A DNA stretch of 6,243 nucleotides, from NCBI GenBank assembly GCA_017501025.1, contig JAFVXS010000151.1:1-6243 (forward strand), written 5' to 3'. The stretch comes from Alistipes sp. (GTDB lineage: Bacteria > Bacteroidota > Bacteroidia > Bacteroidales > Rikenellaceae). Under the pieces are notes generated by a model that had not been told where the DNA came from, searched no databases, and was given only the letters and a program-made list of their open reading frames with translations. The stretch's first letter is position 1. Each line of letters opens with the position of its first letter. Below, piece by piece: positions 1-5,805 of this stretch. The translations under genes and the position numbers were made by a program.

Positions 1-1
1 C

Positions 2-2842
2 AACCCCGATATGGCGGCTGTCAATGTGCAGAACTGCGTATCGCGTGCTACACGACAACTTCCATCGGAGGTTACCGAGTTGGGTGTCACGGTTAAGAAA
101 CGCCAGACAAACATCTTGGAGCAGATTGCCATTTACAGCCCTAACGGCACCTACGACCGTACGTTTATCGTGAACTATATCAAGATTAACCTCGTACCGG
201 AAATTTCGCGTATTGCAGGTGTCGGCGATATCGAGGTGCGTGGTGCAGACTACTCGATGCGTATATGGCTCAAACCCGACGTTATGGCACAATACAAACT
301 CGTACCTGCCGATATCTCGGCGGCTTTGGGCGATCAAAACATCGAGGCTGCAACGGGTGCTCTGGGCGAAAACTCCGACCAAACTTTCCAATACGCAATG
401 CGTTACAAAGGTCGTTTGGAGAAGCCCGAGGAGTTTGAGCGTATCGTTATCCGAGCACTCCCTAATGGCGAGGTGCTTCGTTTGAAGGATGTCGCCGATA
501 TCGAACTCGGAACACAGTCGTACCTCTACATCGGTGAGGTAAACGGCAGCCCGGGTACATCGTTCAACGTCTATCAGACCCCCGGCTCGAATGCTACGGA
601 GGTTATCAACCGTATCGACAAGTTTATGGCAAAAGCTCGCGAGAGTTTCCCTGCCGACTTGGAGATGGTGGTACTGTCGAGTGCCAACGACTTCCTCTAC
701 GCATCGATTCACAACGTGGTACGAACACTTATCGAGGCGATTATACTCGTGACGCTGGTTGTGTTTGTCTTCCTGCGTTCGATGCGTTCGACCATCATTC
801 CTCTTATCGCAACAATCGTATCGCTTATCGGAACATTCATGTTCCTCTACCTCTTCGGTTTCAGTATCAACCTGCTTACGCTCTTTGCGTTGGTATTGTC
901 TATCGGTGTGGTGGTCGATGATGCCATTATTGTCGTCGAGGCGGTACACGCCAAGTTCGATACGGGCTATCGCTCCGCACACAAGGCGACACTCGATGCG
1001 ATGGATAACATCACAGGAGCTATCGTAACAAGTACGTTGGTATTTATGGCGGTATTTATCCCTGTGTCGGTAGTTGGCGGAACATCGGGTATCTTCTATA
1101 CCCAATTTGGTCTTACGATGGCCGTTGCCGTAGGTATCTCGGCAATCAACGCCCTTACGCTCAGCCCTGCACTCTGTTCGCTGCTGCTCAAACCAAAGGA
1201 TGAGCACGGCAACGAGATAAAGCGTTCGTTGGGCAAGCGTATGAGCGATGCTATTGAGGTCGCTTTCGAGGCTACGACGGCTCGTTATCTGCGTGGCGTA
1301 TCGTTCTTCCTGCGTCACCGCTATCTGACAATGCTCTTTATCGTGGCAGGTTTTGGTCTGCTCTACTACTTTATGCAGAACACCAAAACAGGTCTGATTC
1401 CACAGGAGGATATGGGTACTCTGCGTATCGATATCTCTACCCCTCCGGGAAGTTCGCTTGCACACACCAAGAGCGTAATGGATAGAGTGGACCGCGATAT
1501 TGTCCAGAATATCGACGAGTGTCACGCCTATATCAATATGGCAGGTTTCGGTATGACTACGGGTCAGGGTACTTCACACGGCTCGTTCACACTGCGTATG
1601 AAGCATTGGGACGAGCGTCCGGGCAAGGAGCATAGCGTATTCGACATTATGGACCGTGTAAAACACTACTCGAACTTCATAAACGAGGCATCAATGTACA
1701 CCTCGTCGCCTGCGATGATTCCTGGTTATGGTGCAACCAACGGCTTCGAGTTGCATATTCAGGATCGTAAAGGTGGCTCTATTGAGGATTTGGCAGATGT
1801 TACCAACCGCTTTATCGCCGAGCTGGTCGAGCGTCCCGAAATCGGTTCTGCCCGTACATCGTTCAACCCACGCTTCCCTCAATTCCGTATCGACGTAGAT
1901 GCAACGAAGTGTAAGCGTGCCGGCACATCTCCAAAAGAGGTGTTGCAGGTCCTCAACGGTTACTATGGTGGCTCGGTTTCTACTCGATTCAACCGTTTTA
2001 CGAAACTCTATCAGGTAGTTGTTCAGGCCGACCCTAAATATCGTGTCGATAAGCAGACTCTCAACAACATCTTTGTCCGCATCGGCAACGAGATGGCTCC
2101 AATCAGCCAATTCGTGCAACTGACAAAGATATATGCACCGGAGAATCTTGCACGTTTCAATATGTTCCCTTCAATCGGTATCAACGGACGTGCAGCCGAG
2201 GGTTACTCGTCGGGTGATGCAATCCGTGCCGTGCAGGAGGTTGCTCTCGACGTATTGCCAATCGGTTACGGCTACGACTTTGCGGGCATAGCCCGTGAGG
2301 AGGCTACATCGGGCAGCAACACGCTCTATATCCTCGTTATATGTATCGTACTTATATACCTGATTCTGTGTGCATTGTACGAGAGTTTCCTCATTCCGTT
2401 TGCCGTAATTCTTACCGTTCCGCTCGGTCTGTTCGGCAGTTTCTTGTTCGCTAATATGATGGGTTGCGAAAACAACATCTACTTGCAGACAGGTCTGATT
2501 ATGTTGATTGGACTGTTGTCGAAGACCGCAATTCTGATTACGGAGTATGCCGCAGAGCGTCGTCGCGACGGTTTGTCGATTGTTGATGCCGCATATCAGG
2601 CTACGAAGGAGCGTTTCCGCCCTATTATGATGACCGTATTGACAATGGTATTCGGTATGATTCCGTTGATGTTCTCGAATGGTGTCGGAGCCAATGGTAA
2701 CAACACTATCGGAGCAGGCGTTGTCGGCGGTATGATTATCGGAACTATTGCACTGTTGTTCGTCGTTCCTGCACTGTTCACCATTTTCCAAGCAGTTCAG
2801 GAGCGTATTTTCCCACCAAAACCACAAAATGCGGAGGAGTAA
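2..2842 (+). CDS. RND multidrug efflux pump, AcrB/HAE1-type inner-membrane permease (5' end outside window)
   Basis: Proton-driven inner-membrane pump of a tripartite efflux system, moving drugs or other amphiphiles to an outer-membrane channel. The reading frame is open from base 2. Its first residues (NPDMAAVNVQN) match AcrB from about residue 101, so roughly 100 residues including TM1 are missing at the window edge; the ATG at 11 is internal. 946 residues are visible, and the numbering runs about 99-101 behind AcrB throughout, so the rest is full length. In order there are the first porter/docking region, TM2-TM6, TM7, the second porter/docking region (about 380-765) and TM8-TM12. The proton-relay Asp pair (VVVDDAIIVVE, visible residues 306-307, AcrB D407/D408) and the TM10 Lys (LLSKTAILITEYA, residue 841, AcrB K940) are intact. 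The DD pair fits the drug (HAE1) class rather than the metal (HME) class. The stop is three bases before the outer-membrane factor gene, so the two are one operon. Substrate cannot be told from sequence. Antisense ORFs here are shadows. Confidence 0.97.
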   Translation, partial: NPDMAAVNVQNCVSRATRQLPSEVTELGVTVKKRQTNILEQIAIYSPNGTYDRTFIVNYIKINLVPEISRIAGVGDIEVRGADYSMRIWLKPDVMAQYKLVPADISAALGDQNIEAATGALGENSDQTFQYAMRYKGRLEKPEEFERIVIRALPNGEVLRLKDVADIELGTQSYLYIGEVNGSPGTSFNVYQTPGSNATEVINRIDKFMAKARESFPADLEMVVLSSANDFLYASIHNVVRTLIEAIILVTLVVFVFLRSMRSTIIPLIATIVSLIGTFMFLYLFGFSINLLTLFALVLSIGVVVDDAIIVVEAVHAKFDTGYRSAHKATLDAMDNITGAIVTSTLVFMAVFIPVSVVGGTSGIFYTQFGLTMAVAVGISAINALTLSPALCSLLLKPKDEHGNEIKRSLGKRMSDAIEVAFEATTARYLRGVSFFLRHRYLTMLFIVAGFGLLYYFMQNTKTGLIPQEDMGTLRIDISTPPGSSLAHTKSVMDRVDRDIVQNIDECHAYINMAGFGMTTGQGTSHGSFTLRMKHWDERPGKEHSVFDIMDRVKHYSNFINEASMYTSSPAMIPGYGATNGFELHIQDRKGGSIEDLADVTNRFIAELVERPEIGSARTSFNPRFPQFRIDVDATKCKRAGTSPKEVLQVLNGYYGGSVSTRFNRFTKLYQVVVQADPKYRVDKQTLNNIFVRIGNEMAPISQFVQLTKIYAPENLARFNMFPSIGINGRAAEGYSSGDAIRAVQEVALDVLPIGYGYDFAGIAREEATSGSNTLYILVICIVLIYLILCALYESFLIPFAVILTVPLGLFGSFLFANMMGCENNIYLQTGLIMLIGLLSKTAILITEYAAERRRDGLSIVDAAYQATKERFRPIMMTVLTMVFGMIPLMFSNGVGANGNNTIGAGVVGGMIIGTIALLFVVPALFTIFQAVQERIFPPKPQNAEE
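2833..2839 (+). promoter_or_regulatory. Shine-Dalgarno-like GGAGGAG before the outer-membrane factor gene
   Basis: GGAGGAG lies six bases before the ATG at 2846, a textbook position, and supports that start. It is also the last two codons (Glu-Glu) of the upstream pump gene, so it may be a coding accident. The other + strand starts in this window have no such motif. Translational coupling from the pump gene, whose stop is three bases before this ATG, is an equally good explanation for initiation here. Confidence 0.5.
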
Positions 2843-2845
2843 AAG

Positions 2846-4321
2846 ATGAGACAAATTTTAATTGTAGCACTCTCGGCACTATTTATGTGCAGTTGCTCAT
2901 TATACCAAAAATATACACGTCCCGAGGAGATCAAAACCGATAATCTCTATGGCGAGGCTGTTGCGTTGAGCGATACCACCTCGATTGCCGACATCGGTTG
3001 GAGAGACTTCTTTACCGACAAACATTTGCAGGCACTCATCGAGCAGGGTCTGAAAAACAACGCCGATATGCGTATCGCTTCGCAACGTATTATCGCCTCG
3101 GAGGCGACATTGCGTACGGCACGCTTGGCATTCTACCCTTCGGTGTCGTTCGAGCCTACGTTCTCAACCAAAAACTATATCAACCACTCGTCGCAACAAT
3201 CCTACTCGATACCCGTTGCTGCAAGTTGGGAGATTGATATTGCGGGCAGACTGCTCAACTCGAAACGTCGTAGCGAGTCGGCATACGAACAGAGCAAACT
3301 CTATCGACGCTCGGTGCAGACCAACCTTATTGCATCTATTGCCAACGCATACTATACGCTGTTGATGCTGGATGCACAGTTGGAGATATCGGAGACTACG
3401 GCCGCCAACTGGAAGGAGAATGTCCGCATTATGCGTGCTATGAAGCAGGCGGGTATGACCAACGAGGCATCCGTATCGCAAACCGAGGCTAACAGCTGTT
3501 CGATTGACGCATCGCTCTTCGATATGAGATACAAGATTACGGAGGTCGAGAACGCTTTGGCACTGCTTTTGGGAACCGTTCCGCAGCACTTCACACGCGG
3601 TAAGCTCGCCGAGCAGAGTCTCAACAAGACCCTCTCGGTAGGTATCCCTGCACAGCTGCTTGCACGCCGTCCTGATGTTCAAAGTGCAGAGCGTTCGCTC
3701 GAACAGGCATACTATGCTACAAATATCGCCCGCGGACAACTCTATCCATCGCTCAAACTGACAGGCAATGGAGGTTGGCAGGAGACTCTCGGACGTGCCG
3801 TAACAACGCCTGCTGCGTGGTTGATAAACTTCACCGCAGGGTTGGTTACCGATATCTTCAAGGCGGGACAAAAGCGTGCTAACATCAAGATTGCAAAGGC
3901 TCAATTCGAGGAGTCTCTTATCAAATTCCAGCAGGTGTTGTTGCAGGCCGGAAGCGAGGTAAACGCGGCTCTGGCACAGTGTCAGGCAGCCCGTTCGAAG
4001 ACCGATATCCGCAAACGACAAATCGCTGCATTGGAGAGTGCCGTTGTAAGTACACGCCAACTGATGAGCCACTCCGAATCGACCTACTTGGAGGTGCTGA
4101 CTGCACAGCAGACACTCCTCTCGGCACAGCTGTCACAGGTAGCCGACTACTTCGAGGAGATTCAGGGTACAATCAACCTCTATCACGCTTTGGGTGGCGG
4201 TGCAGACGAGGATGCCGTATCGCCTGCACCTCGCACAAAACGCGAAATCAGAGCCGAAAAGCGTGCCGCAAAACGCGAGGCAAAAGCCAACGCGAAGTTG
4301 CAAAAAGAGGGTGCGAAGTAG
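2846..4321 (+). CDS. TolC/OprM-family outer-membrane efflux lipoprotein (NodT type)
   Basis: Outer-membrane channel of the tripartite efflux system, expected to form a trimer with a beta-barrel in the outer membrane and a long helical tunnel in the periplasm that receives substrate from the RND pump encoded just upstream. The 491-residue product starts with a short lipoprotein signal peptide (MRQILIVALSALFMCSC). Cys17, preceded by Ser, is the likely lipidated residue; Cys15 is the alternative. The YxxYxRPE sequence just after it is typical of OprM/NodT proteins. Two outer-membrane efflux protein repeats follow, about 55-240 and 265-445. The second opens with the family signature LLARRPDVQSAERSL (RRPD at 274-277). 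After about residue 450 the family domain ends and a Lys/Arg/Ala-rich tail of about 28 residues follows an acidic and Pro-containing linker. The tail contains an 11-codon repeat and is not part of the usual channel fold. The ATG is supported by the signal peptide and by its closeness to the pump stop. A large antisense ORF at 3164-4072 is a shadow. Confidence 0.96.
   Translation: MRQILIVALSALFMCSCSLYQKYTRPEEIKTDNLYGEAVALSDTTSIADIGWRDFFTDKHLQALIEQGLKNNADMRIASQRIIASEATLRTARLAFYPSVSFEPTFSTKNYINHSSQQSYSIPVAASWEIDIAGRLLNSKRRSESAYEQSKLYRRSVQTNLIASIANAYYTLLMLDAQLEISETTAANWKENVRIMRAMKQAGMTNEASVSQTEANSCSIDASLFDMRYKITEVENALALLLGTVPQHFTRGKLAEQSLNKTLSVGIPAQLLARRPDVQSAERSLEQAYYATNIARGQLYPSLKLTGNGGWQETLGRAVTTPAAWLINFTAGLVTDIFKAGQKRANIKIAKAQFEESLIKFQQVLLQAGSEVNAALAQCQAARSKTDIRKRQIAALESAVVSTRQLMSHSESTYLEVLTAQQTLLSAQLSQVADYFEEIQGTINLYHALGGGADEDAVSPAPRTKREIRAEKRAAKREAKANAKLQKEGAK
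4235..4318 (+). repeat. Imperfect 33-bp (11-codon) repeat coding for the basic tail of the outer-membrane factor
   Basis: The nine bases AAAACGCGA occur at 4237-4245 and again at 4270-4278, exactly 33 bp (11 codons) apart and in the same frame. The encoded segments begin TKREIRAEKRA and AKREAKANAKL, followed by QKEGAK. From residue 463 to the end there are twelve Lys/Arg and four Glu, so the tail is strongly basic and predicted helical. It is a short, diverged internal repeat rather than a clean tandem array. Confidence 0.6.
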
Positions 4322-4429
4322 CCTTTTTGGGGAGGTAGTCACCAAAAGTAGGTGGAATAGTTTGCTTATTGATAAATAATTTGTATATTTGCAACCCATT
4401 TTGGGATATAACTAAATTTAGTATTAACA
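4322..4429. other. Spacer between the efflux operon and the ribosomal protein operon
   Basis: 108 bp without a gene. The first 40 bp contain a weak possible hairpin (TTTTGG near 4325-4330 with CCAAAA at 4342-4347), but no following T run, so I see no good terminator for the efflux operon. The rest holds the rpmB promoter and an A/T-rich leader with no Shine-Dalgarno sequence. Some readthrough from the efflux genes into rpmB is therefore possible. Confidence 0.6.
4361..4391 (+). promoter_or_regulatory. Bacteroidetes-type sigma-70 (SigABfr-like) promoter for rpmB-rpmG-DUF4295
   Basis: TTTG at 4361-4364 and TATATTTG at 4384-4391 are separated by 19 bp. This matches the Bacteroides housekeeping promoter pattern of a -33 TTTG and a -7 TAnnTTTG. 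The surrounding DNA is much richer in A/T than the flanking genes. Transcription would start around 4396-4400, giving a leader of about 30 bases before the rpmB ATG, too short for a riboswitch. The start site is inferred, not seen. Confidence 0.85.
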
Positions 4430-4663
4430 ATGAAAGTCTGCGAAATTACAGGTAAGGTTGCCGTAGTGGGAAACAATGTTTCGCACTCGAACCACAAGAC
4501 CAAGCGCAAGTTCAATCCAAACTTGAAGACAAAGCGTTTCTGGTCAGAGGAGGAGAACCGCTGGATTACTCTCAAAGTATCGGCTGCGGGAATCAAAACA
4601 ATTAACAAGAAGGGCTTGGCAGCAGCGTTGAAAGATGCCGCAGCGCCAAAGAAAATCTACTAA
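4430..4663 (+). CDS. rpmB: 50S ribosomal protein bL28
   Basis: Component of the large ribosomal subunit. The 77-residue product has the family's opening MKVCEITGK and the signature GNNVSHSNHKTKRKFNPNL (residues 14-32). A central region, RFWSEEENRWITLKVSA, is followed by the GIKTINKKGL segment, all typical of bL28. There is only one Cys in the opening segment (Cys4) and no CxxC pair, so this is the zinc-free form. Length fits the family. The ATG follows an A-rich leader without Shine-Dalgarno sequence, as is usual for Bacteroidetes. It is the first gene of a tight operon with rpmG 13 bp downstream, under the promoter at 4361-4391. Confidence 0.98.
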   Translation: MKVCEITGKVAVVGNNVSHSNHKTKRKFNPNLKTKRFWSEEENRWITLKVSAAGIKTINKKGLAAALKDAAAPKKIY

Positions 4664-4676
4664 AAGTTAAAGTACT

Positions 4677-4859
4677 ATGGCGAAAAAAGGTAACAGAGTT
4701 CAGGTGATTTTGGAGTGCACCGAACAGAAGGAGAGTGGCGTTGCAGGTATGTCCCGCTATATCACCACCAAAAACAAGAAGAACACCCCTGAGCGTTTGG
4801 AGCGTAAGAAGTACAATCCATACTTGAAGAGGGTAACATTGCATCGTGAAATTAAATAA
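4677..4859 (+). CDS. rpmG: 50S ribosomal protein bL33, zinc-free form
   Basis: Small basic protein of the large subunit, near the E site. The 60-residue product starts MAKKGNRVQVILECTEQK and contains the family's YITTKNKKNTPERLE and KKYNPYLKR segments. bL33 exists in zinc-binding forms with two CxxC pairs and in zinc-free forms. Only one Cys (in ECTE) is present here, so zinc binding is not expected. Start and length agree with the family. It sits 13 bp after rpmB and 12 bp before the DUF4295 gene, and is clearly co-transcribed with both. No Shine-Dalgarno sequence precedes it; the spacer is AAGTTAAAGTACT. Confidence 0.98.
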   Translation: MAKKGNRVQVILECTEQKESGVAGMSRYITTKNKKNTPERLERKKYNPYLKRVTLHREIK

Positions 4860-4871
4860 AAGTAGTGCATT

Positions 4872-5021
4872 ATGGCAAAGAAAGTAGTTGCAACCCTCAA
4901 AACAGGTGTAGGTAAGCAGTTTACCAAGTGTATTAAGATGGTTAAGTCGGAGAAGACCGGTGCCTATATTTTCAAAGAGGCTATCGTACCGAACGACCAG
5001 ATTCAGGAGTTTATGAAATAA
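4872..5021 (+). CDS. DUF4295 family small basic protein, probable Bacteroidetes-specific ribosomal protein (bL38-like)
   Basis: A 49-residue protein starting MAKKVVATLKTGVGKQFTK and ending IVPNDQIQEFMK, with ten Lys against four acidic residues and one Cys (Cys20). I recognise it as DUF4295, a short family found in Bacteroidetes and usually encoded directly after rpmB and rpmG. That position, its size and its charge all point to the ribosome. From memory, the cryo-EM structure of a Flavobacterium johnsoniae ribosome described a new large-subunit protein named bL38; I believe it corresponds to this family but cannot confirm that here. The ATG lies 12 bp after the rpmG stop, and the coding start (ATGGCAAAGAAAG) resembles that of rpmG. 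It is the last gene before the terminator at 5063-5098. The exact role in translation is not known to me. Confidence 0.92.
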   Translation: MAKKVVATLKTGVGKQFTKCIKMVKSEKTGAYIFKEAIVPNDQIQEFMK

Positions 5022-5045
5022 TTCACACTGCTGAATTTATGTGTA

Positions 5046-5061
5046 AAGAGTCTCGACTCTT
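5046..5061 (+). other. Small hairpin just before the terminator
   Basis: AAGAGT (5046-5051) and ACTCTT (5056-5061) form a perfect 6-bp stem around a CTCG loop. It ends one base before the large terminator hairpin, so transcripts of the ribosomal operon would carry two stacked hairpins at the 3' end. It may protect the mRNA end or help termination, but with a stem this short chance is possible. Confidence 0.4.
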
Positions 5062-5062
5062 A

Positions 5063-5098
5063 ACACAAAAGGCTTTCCAATCGGAAAGCCTTTTGTGT
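5063..5098. terminator. Bidirectional intrinsic terminator between DUF4295 (+) and upp (-)
   Basis: Perfect 16-bp inverted repeat: ACACAAAAGGCTTTCC (5063-5078) and its complement (5083-5098) around the loop AATC. The inner GGCTTTCC/GGAAAGCC stem is flanked by AAAA on one side and TTTT on the other, so each strand reads as a stem followed by four U. It lies 41 bp after the DUF4295 stop on + and 30 bp after the upp stop on -, in the gap between converging genes. The U tract is short and then interrupted by GTGT, so termination may be partial. Confidence 0.85.
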
Positions 5099-5128
5099 CT
5101 CTATATGGTCGAGCAACACATCTACTCG

Positions 5129-5782
5129 CTACAACTTCTCGCCATAGCACAAGTCACCCGCATCGCCCAATCCCGGAACAATATACTTCATCGGGTTAAG
5201 CTCCTTATCGACCGTTGCAACCCATACCGTACAACGCTCTGATGGGATATTTGCCTGCAAATACTCTGTACCCTGTGTGCAACCCAACACCGACACAAAG
5301 TGTGTGTGAAGAGGCTCTCCGCCACGAGCAACCAACGCACGATAAGCCGCCACCATCGACATTCCCGTAGCAAGCATTGTATCTGCCAAAATCAGCACTT
5401 TACCCTCCAACTTCGGACAAGAGATATACTCGACTTTGATTGTAAGCGTATCGGAGCCATCCTCCACGCGATATGCCGACACAAAGGCATTCTCGGCACC
5501 ATCAAAACTATTCAACAGACCCTGATGTAGCGGCAATCCTGCTCGAAGCACCGTTGCCAAAACAATCTTATCCGAAGGAGAAGCTACGGTTGCCGTACCG
5601 AGTTGTGTTGTCACATCGACATCTGTCACATTCAATGTCTTGGAGATTTCGTATGCCATAATCTCGCCTACACGTTCAATATTGCGGCGGAAACGCATAG
5701 AATCGAGTTGGATTTTGCTATCTCGCAATTCGCGGAGGTAGCTATTAACCAATGACGGTTGCTGGTCTAAAATGTGTAACAT
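5129..5782 (-). CDS. upp: Uracil phosphoribosyltransferase
   Basis: Cytoplasmic pyrimidine salvage enzyme making UMP and pyrophosphate from uracil and PRPP. The open frame runs back to 5947, but I place the start at the ATG at 5780-5782. This gives 217 residues, close to the roughly 208 of the E. coli enzyme, and the extra upstream residues overlap hflX and resemble nothing in the family. Visible landmarks are SMRFRRNIERVGEIMAYE (28-45), the substrate-site VLRAG (78-82), the PRPP loop ADTMLATGMS (133-142) and the C-terminal uracil-site segment YIVPGLGDAGDLCYGEKL (200-217). The PRPP loop differs from the usual DPMLATGGS at two positions (P to T, second G to M), while the Asp and the ATG core are kept. 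The gene lies 23 bp downstream of hflX with no recognisable promoter between, so co-transcription is likely. It ends at the bidirectional terminator. Confidence 0.96.
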   Translation of the reverse strand: MLHILDQQPSLVNSYLRELRDSKIQLDSMRFRRNIERVGEIMAYEISKTLNVTDVDVTTQLGTATVASPSDKIVLATVLRAGLPLHQGLLNSFDGAENAFVSAYRVEDGSDTLTIKVEYISCPKLEGKVLILADTMLATGMSMVAAYRALVARGGEPLHTHFVSVLGCTQGTEYLQANIPSERCTVWVATVDKELNPMKYIVPGLGDAGDLCYGEKL

Positions 5783-5805
5783 ATCACTTGCGTTTTTAGT
5801 TTTGT

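Noticed and set aside
1691..2119. 142-codon open frame on the - strand inside the pump gene
   Set aside because: It is antisense to the conserved second porter region, with no family resemblance and no separate regulatory signals.
2171..2854. 227-codon open frame on the - strand inside the 3' end of the pump gene
   Set aside because: It is antisense to the TM8-TM12 region. The translation is His/Asn/Gln/Cys-rich with no known fold, as expected for an antisense shadow of a membrane protein gene.
3164..4072. 302-codon open frame on the - strand inside the outer-membrane factor gene
   Set aside because: It lies fully antisense to a clear TolC/OprM gene, is rich in Cys, Leu and Arg, shows no recognisable domain, and has no promoter or start context. 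It is a by-product of the codon usage of the real gene.
4325..4347. Possible terminator hairpin after the outer-membrane factor gene
   Set aside because: Only about six base pairs around an 11-base loop, and no T run follows it. Too weak to call.
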